From assembly GCF_963576675.1 (NCBI RefSeq), contig NC_088916.1, positions 77,331,501 to 77,395,500 of the forward strand: DNA of 64,000 bases. The letters are read 5' to 3'. The notes under the pieces were generated by a model. It did no database searches. It was not told the origin of the DNA and saw only the letters and a list, made by a program, of their open reading frames with translations. Below are positions 46,732-59,097 of the stretch, in pieces (position 1 is the first letter of the stretch; each line of letters starts with the position of its first letter). Position numbers and translations under genes: made by a program. Origin of the DNA: Euphorbia lathyris. Its lineage: Eukaryota; Streptophyta; Magnoliopsida; Malpighiales; Euphorbiaceae.

Positions 46732-47509
46732 CGTTGGCCACCTCGTCTCTAATAACTCTATCCAGGTTCGACCCATTTTGAGCTCCATTGATCTGACCAT
46801 CACTACTTTCAATCTTCTGCATTAAGTCTGGACAGCGTTCCTGAAGGTGTCCATGTCTTCCACATTCAAAACAAATGGTGTCTTCATATTCAATGTGGTA
46901 AACTCTCTGTCGCAGTTTGAATTTAGATAACAGGGGCTTGTTTAAATCCACCTCCACACACACTCTAGCAAATTTCCCCCTCTCCATCTTAATAGTAATT
47001 TTGTCTACGTGATGGACATTACCGACCATTTTCCCCAATTTTGTAAGGAACAACAGATTGTAGTATTCAATCGGCAAGCCCGGAAACCGGACCCAAGTAA
47101 GAACCTTGTTCACATCAGCATCGAAAGGGTCAAAGTTTGGTTTCCAGGCTTGCACTGTAAGGATATGGTCTGCAATTAAATAAGGCCCCCCATATTTGGC
47201 CTGTTCATAGTCAAGGTGATTGGAGAATTTGGCAATATAGAATTCATTAGACAAATCAATAAGTGTTACTGTACCTTGCCCTGCCCACAACTTTTGGATT
47301 CTGGATTCAAGGAAGCGGAACCCAACTCTTTTGCCAAGCAATTTGATAATTAGCGAGGAACTCCATGGTTTCCACATAGCTTTCTTCTCTCCCGAAGATA
47401 AACGGATGGTAGGACATTTGGGATCCTCCACATCTTCATCTTCTAAGTCCGAGATTTCCTCTGCCGACTCAGAATCGGGTTGAAAGCTTGTTTCTTGGAC
47501 TGAATCCAT
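46732..47509 (-). pseudogene. LINE ORF1, N-terminal part (DUF4283 and zinc knuckle)
   Basis: The RNA-binding partner of the LINE. It begins MDSVQETSFQPDSESAEE, has a DUF4283-type domain (about 47380-47000: SSLIIKLLGKRVGFRFLESRI, FSNHLDYEQAKYGGPYLI, VRFPGLPIEYYN) and a CCHC knuckle CFECGRHGHLQERC (about 46875). It stops at the gypsy insertion and resumes at 23697 on the other side, 23 kb away. The frame upstream of the ATG stays open to about 47640, so the true start may be further out. 47640-47781 is AT-rich intron sequence with no feature seen. Confidence 0.88.
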
Positions 47510-48063
47510 TTCAACATCATCCTGGTTTTGTCCTAGCAGAGTACCCTTCCATGATATTTTCCTCTTAGCAGGGGAGGCAAGAGTGTCAAAAGGTAAACCA
47601 CAGTCCTTTATCTGAAAATTAGTAAAACCACAGGGGTTTTATTTAAAATTTACCCAAAAAATTATAAGCTTATTTAATTTTTTTATTATCGCTGAGATAA
47701 TAAACGATAAAGGTATATTTTGAAAATATTTTAATTTTTTTATGTTTTTAACTAATATATTATTTGGTTCAGTGTTAGTGTCAATTATTTTGATAATTTC
47801 GATATTCGTTTTTCGATTCCGTTCTGAACTGATACACGCCCTGCTCAAAGTTGGTAGTCAAAGACAATTTTATTCTTAACGTTTAAAATAATGTAATTTT
47901 ACCTTAACGTTAACAATAAATAACATATTTACCCCTAACATTACCACAAACATGTCAATATCCCGATTAATTTATCTGAAACATCTTGAATCTTCATCAC
48001 GGTTACACAACTCAGTTATTAATTAGTGATTTTAATCCATCATATATAATTTTCTCAAAACAG

Positions 48064-48565
48064 ATTCGGAGAAGTGGCAGAGTTGATCGGCGTTTGCTGG
48101 TTTGAAATGAACGGCAAAATAAACACTCAATTGTTATCTCCAACAACCATTTACGAAGCTTATTTTGTGTTCCGGTCAATAGGAGCTCACAGGTTTGAAT
48201 ACCACCCTGCGGAAGTAACAGTAGGGCTTGTTGGGACTGAAGGTCGGAAGCTTAATGTTTACTTGAAGGGAGAAAAAGCAGGAGATCGGCGGCGATTCCA
48301 ACTAATAATGAGGTCCGGTTTGTTTCGCCGGAGTCGGATTCGTGAGTTGGAAGGTAATTTTCAAAGCGATGAAGTAGAATATCCAAGATTGAGGGAAGAT
48401 GGGTGGATTGAGGTTAAATTGGGGGAGTTTTTTTAATAAGGAAGAGCAAAATTGAGAATTAGAAATTAGTATTTTGGAGGCTAAAGGTGGTTTTTGGAAA
48501 CGTGGTATCCTTGTTCAAGGGATTGAGATTAAACCTATTAGTCACTCGGTTGGTAATGCATATTG
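48064..48565 (+). pseudogene. PP2 terminal exon, copy 1 (broken)
   Basis: Splice acceptor CTCAAAACAG then ATTCGGAG, phase-matched to exon 2 at 18917. It encodes the PP2 domain start (EVAELIGVCWFEMNGKIN) like the other copies, but T7 at about 48429-48435 replaces T6, giving an immediate TAA at 48434-48436. A second lesion, AATTGAGAA for AATGGAGAA, adds a TGA in the original frame near 48452. It is the copy nearest the 5' exons. It also differs from the others by Met for Ile after WFE. Confidence 0.9.
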
Positions 48566-49949
48566 AGTTTGTGGATATTAAGATATATTACGGGCCTGTT
48601 TTATCTATTACTATTTGTTGTTGATATTTGTTTGTTTTTAGAAAAATTTGTTTTTCCAAAAAATATGGATTCCCTGTTTTTGTAAAGTACTATTTTTCAG
48701 GTATAAAAGGTAAACAGAAATTCTCTAACCAAATGCCTAAAACTTTCCATTTTGAAGTAAAAAGGCAAACACGAGCATGTAAATATATAACCAAACATCT
48801 TCTATGAGTCTATAAATTTTGCAAGAAATTGATTGGTACTAAACTTATATGTTGTTAGTTTCTAAAATCTGCCTAAATTGACATGATTAACTTTCTAAGG
48901 ACCCGTTTATTTCACCTGATGTTTATTGTTGCTATTATGGTTTGTTGTTTGAAAAAACTGTTTTTCAAAAAAAAATAGAGATTTCTTGTTTTTATAAAAA
49001 AAACCACTTTTCAGATACAAAAGGCAAACAAGAACAAAACTCTCATTTTCAAAGTGAAAAGGCAAACATGAGGTCGAAAAGCAGCAACCAAACACCCCCT
49101 AAATCTATATGGTAAAACAAGATTATATTTGGACAAATCAAAATGTTCATATCACTTTAAACAAGTTCGAGGGGCTATAATATATCATTGTAAGAAAATT
49201 CACATGACCAATAGATCGAGTTAAATGCATTATTAGTTAATAAACTTTCACGATTGTCTCAAAATGCTAACTCAACTTCAATTTGTCTAAATAAAATTAT
49301 TCAACTTTGAATTTTGTCTCACTAAAGTTACTCAACTTCAACAGCAAAAAGACACCAGAAATATGACGTTGCAACCATGTTAGTACTAGTCAACTTTAAC
49401 CGGTCATTGAGATGACATGTGGCTGCCACCTAGGTGACATGTGTAGTTTCGGTCATCTAAGTGGCAGTCACATATCATCTAGGTGGCAGTGATATGTTAT
49501 CTCGATCAGTAATGAAAGTTGACTACTGTTGATGTTGTATCCACATCATTTTTTGATGTCTTTTTTGCTTTTGAAATTACCAAAGAGACATTATTAAAAT
49601 AAATTAAAGTTGAGTGACCATGCTAAAACAACTAATTCAGCGACCAATGGTAATATATCATGTTAACCAATTATTTTGATAATTTCGATATTCGTTTTTC
49701 GGTTCCGTTCTGAACTGACACACGCCCTGCTCAAAGTTGGTAGTCAAAGACAATTTTATTCTTAACGTCTAAAATAATGTAATTTTACCTTAACGTTAAC
49801 AATAAATAACATATTTACCCCTAACATTACCACAAACATGTCAATATCCCGATTAATTTATCTGAAACATCTTGAATCTTCATCACGGTTACACAACTCA
49901 GTTATTAATTAGTGATTTTAATCCATCATATATAATTTTCTTAAAACAG

Positions 49950-50451
49950 ATTCGGAGAAGTGGCAGAGTTGATCGGCGTTTGCTGGTTTGAAATCAACGG
50001 CAAAATAAACACTCAATTGTTATCTCCAACAACCATTTACGAAGCTTATTTTGTGTTCCGGTCAATAGGAGCTCACAGGTTTGAATACCACCCTGCGGAA
50101 GTAACAGTAGGGCTTGTTGGGACTGAAGGTCGGAAGCTTAATGTTTACTTGAAGGGAGAAAAAGCAGGAGATCGGCGGCGATTCCAACTAATAATGAGGT
50201 CCGGTTTGTTTCGCCGGAGTCGGATTCGTGAGTTGGAAGGTAATTTTCAAAGCGATGAAGTAGAATATCCAAGATTGAGGGAAGATGGGTGGATTGAGGT
50301 TAAATTGGGGGAGTTTTTTAATAAGGAAGAGCAAAATGGAGAATTAGAAATTAGTATTTTGGAGGCTAAAGGTGGTTTTTGGAAACGTGGTATCCTTGTT
50401 CAAGGGATTGAGATTAAACCTATTAGTCACTCGGTTGGTAATGCATATTGA
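49950..50451 (+). CDS. PP2 terminal exon, copy 2 (intact)
   Basis: Last exon of an F-box/PP2-B protein: acceptor TTAAAACAG, then the PP2 domain (EVAELIGVCWFEINGKINTQ, LSPTTIYEAYFVFR, EYPRLREDGWIEVKLGEFF, GILVQGIEIKPI) and stop TGA at 50449-50451. PP2 domains bind N-glycan-type carbohydrates in characterised members. It has no start codon of its own and depends on splicing to exons 1 and 2 at 18418-18917 or on an unseen promoter. The protein sequence is identical to copies 3-6. Confidence 0.85.
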
Positions 50452-50783
50452 GTTTGTGGATATTAAGATATATTACGGGCATGTTTTATCTACTACTATT
50501 TGTTGTTGATATTTGTTTGTTTTTAGAAAAATTTGTTTTTCCAAAAAATATGGATTCCCTGTTTTTGTAAAGTACTATTTTTCAGGTGTAAAAGGTAAAC
50601 AGAAATTCTCTAACCAAATGCCTAAAACTTTCCATTTTGAAGTAAAAAGGCAAACACGAGCATGTAAATATATAACCAAACATCTTCTATGAGTCTATAA
50701 ATTTGGCAAGAAATTGATTGGTACTAAACTTATATGTTGTTAGTTTCTAAAATCTGCCTAAATTGACATGATTAACTTTCTAA

Positions 50784-50987
50784 GGACCCGTTTGTTTCAC
50801 CTGCTGTTTATTGTTGCTATTATGGTATGTTGTTTGAAAAGACTGTTTTTCAAAAAAAAAATAGAGATTTCTTGTTTTTATAAAAAAAACCACTTTTCAG
50901 ATACAAAAGGCAAACAAGAACAAAACTCTCATTTTCAAAGTGAAAAGGCAAACATGAGGTCGAAAAGCAGCAACCAAACACCCCCTA
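50784..50987. mobile_element. Tourist-like MITE inside the repeat unit (present in all six units)
   Basis: TAA flanks a ~200-bp segment whose ends are imperfect inverted repeats (GGACCCGTTTGTTTC... and the complement of ...GGGGGTGTTTGGTTGCTGCT). This fits PIF/Harbinger-type MITEs. An older similar element may precede it (50477-50690). The equivalent positions in the other units are shifted by multiples of 1,886. A 77-codon frame here is transposon sequence, not a gene. The rest of the spacer (about 51100-51540) is AT-rich with TGGCAGTCACAT-like repeats. Confidence 0.55.
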
Positions 50988-51835
50988 AATCTATATGGTA
51001 AAACAAGATTATATTTGGACAAATCAAAATGTTCATATCACTTTAAACAAGTTCGAGGGGCTATAATATATCATTGTAAGAAAATTCACATGACCAATAG
51101 ATCGAGTTAAATGCATTATTAGTTACTAAACTTTCACGATTGTCTCAAAATGCTAACTCAACTTCAATTTGTCTAAATAAAATTATTCAACTTTGAATTT
51201 TGTCTCACTAAAGTTACTCAACTTCAACAGCAAAAAGACACCAGAAATATGACGTTGCAACCATGTTAGTACTAGTCAACTTTAACCGGTCATTGAGATG
51301 ACATGTGGCTGCCACCTAGGTGACATGTGTAGTTTCGGTCATCTAAGTGGCAGTCACATATCATCTAGGTGGCAGTCATATGTTATCTCGATCAGTAATG
51401 AAAGTTGACTACTGTTGATGTTGTATCCACATCATTTTTTGATGTCTTTTTTGCTTTTGAAATTACCAAAGAGACATTATTAAAATAAATTAAAGTTGAG
51501 TGACCATGCTAAAACAACTAATTCAGCGACCAATGGTAATATATCACGTTAACCAATTATTTTGATAATTTCGATATTCGTTTTTCGGTTCCGTTCTGAA
51601 CTGACACACGCCCTGCTCAAAGTTGGTAGTCAAAGACAATTTTATTCTTAACGTCTAAAATAATGTAATTTTACCTTAACGTTAACAATAAATAACATAT
51701 TTACCCCTAACATTACCACAAACATGTCAATATCCCGATTAATTTATCTGAAACATCTTGAATCTTCATCACGGTTACACAACTCAGTTATTAATTAGTG
51801 ATTTTAATCCATCATATATAATTTTCTTAAAACAG

Positions 51836-52337
51836 ATTCGGAGAAGTGGCAGAGTTGATCGGCGTTTGCTGGTTTGAAATCAACGGCAAAATAAACACTC
51901 AATTGTTATCTCCAACAACAATTTACGAAGCTTATTTTGTGTTCCGGTCAATAGGAGCTCACAGGTTTGAATACCACCCTGCGGAAGTAACAGTAGGGCT
52001 TGTTGGGACTGAAGGTCGGAAGCTTAATGTTTACTTGAAGGGAGAAAAAGCAGGAGATCGGCGGCGATTCCAACTAATAATGAGGTCCGGTTTGTTTCGC
52101 CGGAGTCGGATTCGTGAGTTGGAAGGTAATTTTCAAAGCGATGAAGTAGAATATCCAAGATTGAGGGAAGATGGGTGGATTGAGGTTAAATTGGGGGAGT
52201 TTTTTAATAAGGAAGAGCAAAATGGAGAATTAGAAATTAGTATTTTGGAGGCTAAAGGTGGTTTTTGGAAACGTGGTATCCTTGTTCAAGGGATTGAGAT
52301 TAAACCTATTAGTCACTCGGTTGGTAATGCATATTGA
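51836..52337 (+). CDS. PP2 terminal exon, copy 3 (intact)
   Basis: Same acceptor, length and protein as copy 2. It has the silent change ACA for ACC (Thr in SPTTIYE), shared only with copies 4 and 5, which marks these three as the most recently multiplied group. Confidence 0.85.
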
Positions 52338-53721
52338 GTTTGTGGATATTAAGATATATTACGGGCCTGTTTTATCTACTACTATTTGTTGTTGATATTT
52401 GTTTGTTTTTAGAAAAATTTGTTTTTCCAAAAAATATGGATTCCCTGTTTTTGTAAAGTACTATTTTTCAGGTGTAAAAGGTAAACAGAAATTCTCTAAC
52501 CAAATGCCTAAAACTTTCCATTTTGAAGTAAAAAGGCAAACACGAGCATGTAAATATATAACCAAACATCTTCTATGAGTCTATAAATTTGGCAAGAAAT
52601 TGATTGGTACTAAACTTATATGTTGTTAGTTTCTAAAATCTGCCTAAATTGACATGATTAACTTTCTAAGGACCCGTTTGTTTCACCTGCTGTTTATTGT
52701 TGCTATTATGGTATGTTGTTTGAAAAGACTGTTTTTCAAAAAAAAAATAGAGATTTCTTGTTTTTATAAAAAAAACCACTTTTCAGATACAAAAGGCAAA
52801 CAAGAACAAAACTCTCATTTTCAAAGTGAAAAGGCAAACATGAGGTCGAAAAGCAGCAACCAAACACCCCCTAAATCTATATGGTAAAACAAGATTATAT
52901 TTGGACAAATCAAAATGTTCATATCACTTTAAACAAGTTCGAGGGGCTATAATATATCATTGTAAGAAAATTCACATGACCAATAGATCGAGTTAAATGC
53001 ATTATTAGTTACTAAACTTTCACGATTGTCTCAAAATGCTAACTCAACTTCAATTTGTCTAAATAAAATTATTCAACTTTGAATTTTGTCTCACTAAAGT
53101 TACTCAACTTCAACAGCAAAAAGACACCAGAAATATGACGTTGCAACCATGTTAGTACTAGTCAACTTTAACCGGTCATTGAGATGACATGTGGCTGCCA
53201 CCTAGGTGACATGTGTAGTTTCGGTCATCTAAGTGGCAGTCACATATCATCTAGGTGGCAGTCATATGTTATCTCGATCAGTAATGAAAGTTGACTACTG
53301 TTGATGTTGTATCCACATCATTTTTTGATGTCTTTTTTGCTTTTGAAATTACCAAAGAGACATTATTAAAATAAATTAAAGTTGAGTGACCATGCTAAAA
53401 CAACTAATTCAGCGACCAATGGTAATATATCACGTTAACCAATTATTTTGATAATTTCGATATTCGTTTTTCGGTTCCGTTCTGAACTGACACACGCCCT
53501 GCTCAAAGTTGGTAGTCAAAGACAATTTTATTCTTAACGTCTAAAATAATGTAATTTTACCTTAACGTTAACAATAAATAACATATTTACCCCTAACATT
53601 ACCACAAACATGTCAATATCCCGATTAATTTATCTGAAACATCTTGAATCTTCATCACGGTTACACAACTCAGTTATTAATTAGTGATTTTAATCCATCA
53701 TATATAATTTTCTTAAAACAG

Positions 53722-54223
53722 ATTCGGAGAAGTGGCAGAGTTGATCGGCGTTTGCTGGTTTGAAATCAACGGCAAAATAAACACTCAATTGTTATCTCCA
53801 ACAACAATTTACGAAGCTTATTTTGTGTTCCGGTCAATAGGAGCTCACAGGTTTGAATACCACCCTGCGGAAGTAACAGTAGGGCTTGTTGGGACTGAAG
53901 GTCGGAAGCTTAATGTTTACTTGAAGGGAGAAAAAGCAGGAGATCGGCGGCGATTCCAACTAATAATGAGGTCCGGTTTGTTTCGCCGGAGTCGGATTCG
54001 TGAGTTGGAAGGTAATTTTCAAAGCGATGAAGTAGAATATCCAAGATTGAGGGAAGATGGGTGGATTGAGGTTAAATTGGGGGAGTTTTTTAATAAGGAA
54101 GAGCAAAATGGAGAATTAGAAATTAGTATTTTGGAGGCTAAAGGTGGTTTTTGGAAACGTGGTATCCTTGTTCAAGGGATTGAGATTAAACCTATTAGTC
54201 ACTCGGTTGGTAATGCATATTGA
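53722..54223 (+). CDS. PP2 terminal exon, copy 4 (intact)
   Basis: Same acceptor, length and protein as copy 2. It carries the ACA Thr codon, and I saw no difference from copy 3 across exon or spacer. Confidence 0.85.
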
Positions 54224-55607
54224 GTTTGTGGATATTAAGATATATTACGGGCCTGTTTTATCTACTACTATTTGTTGTTGATATTTGTTTGTTTTTAGAA
54301 AAATTTGTTTTTCCAAAAAATATGGATTCCCTGTTTTTGTAAAGTACTATTTTTCAGGTGTAAAAGGTAAACAGAAATTCTCTAACCAAATGCCTAAAAC
54401 TTTCCATTTTGAAGTAAAAAGGCAAACACGAGCATGTAAATATATAACCAAACATCTTCTATGAGTCTATAAATTTGGCAAGAAATTGATTGGTACTAAA
54501 CTTATATGTTGTTAGTTTCTAAAATCTGCCTAAATTGACATGATTAACTTTCTAAGGACCCGTTTGTTTCACCTGCTGTTTATTGTTGCTATTATGGTAT
54601 GTTGTTTGAAAAGACTGTTTTTCAAAAAAAAAATAGAGATTTCTTGTTTTTATAAAAAAAACCACTTTTCAGATACAAAAGGCAAACAAGAACAAAACTC
54701 TCATTTTCAAAGTGAAAAGGCAAACATGAGGTCGAAAAGCAGCAACCAAACACCCCCTAAATCTATATGGTAAAACAAGATTATATTTGGACAAATCAAA
54801 ATGTTCATATCACTTTAAACAAGTTCGAGGGGCTATAATATATCATTGTAAGAAAATTCACATGACCAATAGATCGAGTTAAATGCATTATTAGTTACTA
54901 AACTTTCACGATTGTCTCAAAATGCTAACTCAACTTCAATTTGTCTAAATAAAATTATTCAACTTTGAATTTTGTCTCACTAAAGTTACTCAACTTCAAC
55001 AGCAAAAAGACACCAGAAATATGACGTTGCAACCATGTTAGTACTAGTCAACTTTAACCGGTCATTGAGATGACATGTGGCTGCCACCTAGGTGACATGT
55101 GTAGTTTCGGTCATCTAAGTGGCAGTCACATATCATCTAGGTGGCAGTCATATGTTATCTCGATCAGTAATGAAAGTTGACTACTGTTGATGTTGTATCC
55201 ACATCATTTTTTGATGTCTTTTTTGCTTTTGAAATTACCAAAGAGACATTATTAAAATAAATTAAAGTTGAGTGACCATGCTAAAACAACTAATTCAGCG
55301 ACCAATGGTAATATATCACGTTAACCAATTATTTTGATAATTTCGATATTCGTTTTTCGGTTCCGTTCTGAACTGACACACGCCCTGCTCAAAGTTGGTA
55401 GTCAAAGACAATTTTATTCTTAACGTCTAAAATAATGTAATTTTACCTTAACGTTAACAATAAATAACATATTTACCCCTAACATTACCACAAACATGTC
55501 AATATCCCGATTAATTTATCTGAAACATCTTGAATCTTCATCACGGTTACACAACTCAGTTATTAATTAGTGATTTTAATCCATCATATATAATTTTCTT
55601 AAAACAG

Positions 55608-56109
55608 ATTCGGAGAAGTGGCAGAGTTGATCGGCGTTTGCTGGTTTGAAATCAACGGCAAAATAAACACTCAATTGTTATCTCCAACAACAATTTACGA
55701 AGCTTATTTTGTGTTCCGGTCAATAGGAGCTCACAGGTTTGAATACCACCCTGCGGAAGTAACAGTAGGGCTTGTTGGGACTGAAGGTCGGAAGCTTAAT
55801 GTTTACTTGAAGGGAGAAAAAGCAGGAGATCGGCGGCGATTCCAACTAATAATGAGGTCCGGTTTGTTTCGCCGGAGTCGGATTCGTGAGTTGGAAGGTA
55901 ATTTTCAAAGCGATGAAGTAGAATATCCAAGATTGAGGGAAGATGGGTGGATTGAGGTTAAATTGGGGGAGTTTTTTAATAAGGAAGAGCAAAATGGAGA
56001 ATTAGAAATTAGTATTTTGGAGGCTAAAGGTGGTTTTTGGAAACGTGGTATCCTTGTTCAAGGGATTGAGATTAAACCTATTAGTCACTCGGTTGGTAAT
56101 GCATATTGA
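55608..56109 (+). CDS. PP2 terminal exon, copy 5 (intact)
   Basis: Same acceptor, length and protein as copy 2. It carries the ACA Thr codon of copies 3 and 4. The spacer also matches copies 3 and 4 by eye (gggcctg after the stop). Confidence 0.85.
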
Positions 56110-57493
56110 GTTTGTGGATATTAAGATATATTACGGGCCTGTTTTATCTACTACTATTTGTTGTTGATATTTGTTTGTTTTTAGAAAAATTTGTTTTTCC
56201 AAAAAATATGGATTCCCTGTTTTTGTAAAGTACTATTTTTCAGGTGTAAAAGGTAAACAGAAATTCTCTAACCAAATGCCTAAAACTTTCCATTTTGAAG
56301 TAAAAAGGCAAACACGAGCATGTAAATATATAACCAAACATCTTCTATGAGTCTATAAATTTGGCAAGAAATTGATTGGTACTAAACTTATATGTTGTTA
56401 GTTTCTAAAATCTGCCTAAATTGACATGATTAACTTTCTAAGGACCCGTTTGTTTCACCTGCTGTTTATTGTTGCTATTATGGTATGTTGTTTGAAAAGA
56501 CTGTTTTTCAAAAAAAAAATAGAGATTTCTTGTTTTTATAAAAAAAACCACTTTTCAGATACAAAAGGCAAACAAGAACAAAACTCTCATTTTCAAAGTG
56601 AAAAGGCAAACATGAGGTCGAAAAGCAGCAACCAAACACCCCCTAAATCTATATGGTAAAACAAGATTATATTTGGACAAATCAAAATGTTCATATCACT
56701 TTAAACAAGTTCGAGGGGCTATAATATATCATTGTAAGAAAATTCACATGACCAATAGATCGAGTTAAATGCATTATTAGTTACTAAACTTTCACGATTG
56801 TCTCAAAATGCTAACTCAACTTCAATTTGTCTAAATAAAATTATTCAACTTTGAATTTTGTCTCACTAAAGTTACTCAACTTCAACAGCAAAAAGACACC
56901 AGAAATATGACGTTGCAACCATGTTAGTACTAGTCAACTTTAACCGGTCATTGAGATGACATGTGGCTGCCACCTAGGTGACATGTGTAGTTTCGGTCAT
57001 CTAAGTGGCAGTCACATATCATCTAGGTGGCAGTCATATGTTATCTCGATCAGTAATGAAAGTTGACTACTGTTGATGTTGTATCCACATCATTTTTTGA
57101 TGTCTTTTTTGCTTTTGAAATTACCAAAGAGACATTATTAAAATAAATTAAAGTTGAGTGACCATGCTAAAACAACTAATTCAGCGACCAATGGTAATAT
57201 ATCACGTTAACCAATTATTTTGATAATTTCGATATTCGTTTTTCGGTTCCGTTCTGAACTGACACACGCCCTGCTCAAAGTTGGTAGTCAAAGACAATTT
57301 TATTCTTAACGTCTAAAATAATGTAATTTTACCTTAACGTTAACAATAAATAACATATTTACCCCTAACATTACCACAAACATGTCAATATCCCGATTAA
57401 TTTATCTGAAACATCTTGAATCTTCATCACGGTTACACAACTCAGTTATTAATTAGTGATTTTAATCCATCATATATAATTTTCTTAAAACAG

Positions 57494-57995
57494 ATTCGGA
57501 GAAGTGGCAGAGTTGATCGGCGTTTGCTGGTTTGAAATCAACGGCAAAATAAACACTCAATTATTATCTCCAACAACCATTTACGAAGCTTATTTTGTGT
57601 TCCGGTCAATAGGAGCTCACAGGTTTGAATACCACCCTGCGGAAGTAACAGTAGGGCTTGTTGGGACTGAAGGTCGGAAGCTTAATGTTTACTTGAAGGG
57701 AGAAAAAGCAGGAGATCGGCGGCGATTCCAACTAATAATGAGGTCCGGTTTGTTTCGCCGGAGTCGGATTCGTGAGTTGGAAGGTAATTTTCAAAGCGAT
57801 GAAGTAGAATATCCAAGATTGAGGGAAGATGGGTGGATTGAGGTTAAATTGGGGGAGTTTTTTAATAAGGAAGAGCAAAATGGAGAATTAGAAATTAGTA
57901 TTTTGGAGGCTAAAGGTGGTTTTTGGAAACGTGGTATCCTTGTTCAAGGGATTGAGATTAAACCTATTAGTCACTCGGTTGGTAATGCATATTGA
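57494..57995 (+). CDS. PP2 terminal exon, copy 6 (intact)
   Basis: Same acceptor, length and protein as copy 2. It has the ACC Thr codon like copies 1 and 2 and a private silent TTA for TTG (Leu). Its spacer has the gggcatg variant of copy 2, and near its end (58760-59060) several single changes not seen in other units. Confidence 0.85.
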
Positions 57996-59097
57996 GTTTG
58001 TGGATATTAAGATATATTACGGGCATGTTTTATCTACTACTATTTGTTGTTGATATTTGTTTGTTTTTAGAAAAATTTGTTTTTCCAAAAAATATGGATT
58101 CCCTGTTTTTGTAAAGTACTATTTTTCAGGTGTAAAAGGTAAACAGAAATTCTCTAACCAAATGCCTAAAACTTTCCATTTTGAAGTAAAAAGGCAAACA
58201 CGAGCATGTAAATATATAACCAAACATCTTCTATGAGTCTATAAATTTGGCAAGAAATTGATTGGTACTAAACTTATATGTTGTTAGTTTCTAAAATCTG
58301 CCTAAATTGACATGATTAACTTTCTAAGGACCCGTTTGTTTCACCTGCTGTTTATTGTTGCTATTATGGTATGTTGTTTGAAAAGACTGTTTTTCAAAAA
58401 AAAAATAGAGATTTCTTGTTTTTATAAAAAAAACCACTTTTCAGATACAAAAGGCAAACAAGAACAAAACTCTCATTTTCAAAGTGAAAAGGCAAACATG
58501 AGGTCGAAAAGCAGCAACCAAACACCCCCTAAATCTATATGGTAAAACAAGATTATATTTGGACAAATCAAAATGTTCATATCACTTTAAACAAGTTCGA
58601 GGGGCTATAATATATCATTGTAAGAAAATTCACATGACCAATAGATCGAGTTAAATGCATTATTAGTTACTAAACTTTCACGATTGTCTCAAAATGCTAA
58701 CTCAACTTCAATTTGTCTAAATAAAATTATTCAACTTTGAATTTTGTCTCACTAAAGTTATTCAACTTCAACAGCAAAAAGACACCAGAAATATGACGTT
58801 GCAACCATGTTAGTACTAGTCAACTTTAACCGGTCATTGAGATGACATGTGGCTGCCACCTAGGTGACATGTGTAGTTTTGGTCATCTAAGTGGCAGTCA
58901 CATATTATCTAGGTGGCAGTCATATGTTATCTCGATCAGTAATGAAAGTTGACTACTGTTGATGTTGTATCCACATCATTTTTTGATGTCTTTTTTGCTT
59001 TTTAAATTACCAAAGAGACATTATTAAAATAAATTAAAGTTGAGTGACCATGTTAAAACAACTAATTCAGCGACCAATGGTAATATATCACGTTAAC

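Larger units (their letters stand above)
47782..59097 (+). repeat. Six tandem 1,886-bp units, each with one PP2 terminal exon
   Basis: Units start at 47782, 49668, 51554, 53440, 55326 and 57212, all exactly 1,886 bp apart. Each holds about 280 bp of 3' intron sequence with splice acceptor, the 502-bp last exon of the F-box/PP2 gene, and about 1.1 kb of downstream DNA. Each starts CAATTATTTTGATAATTTC, and the sequence after the last unit shares CAATTA, a possible recombination microhomology. No unit contains the F-box exons. Units 3-5 look almost identical; units 1 and 6 carry most of the differences. Confidence 0.97.

Noticed and set aside
50768..51001. 77-codon frame repeated in five units
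   Set aside because: It covers a Tourist-like MITE and has low-complexity Phe/Lys runs; it is repeated only because the unit is.
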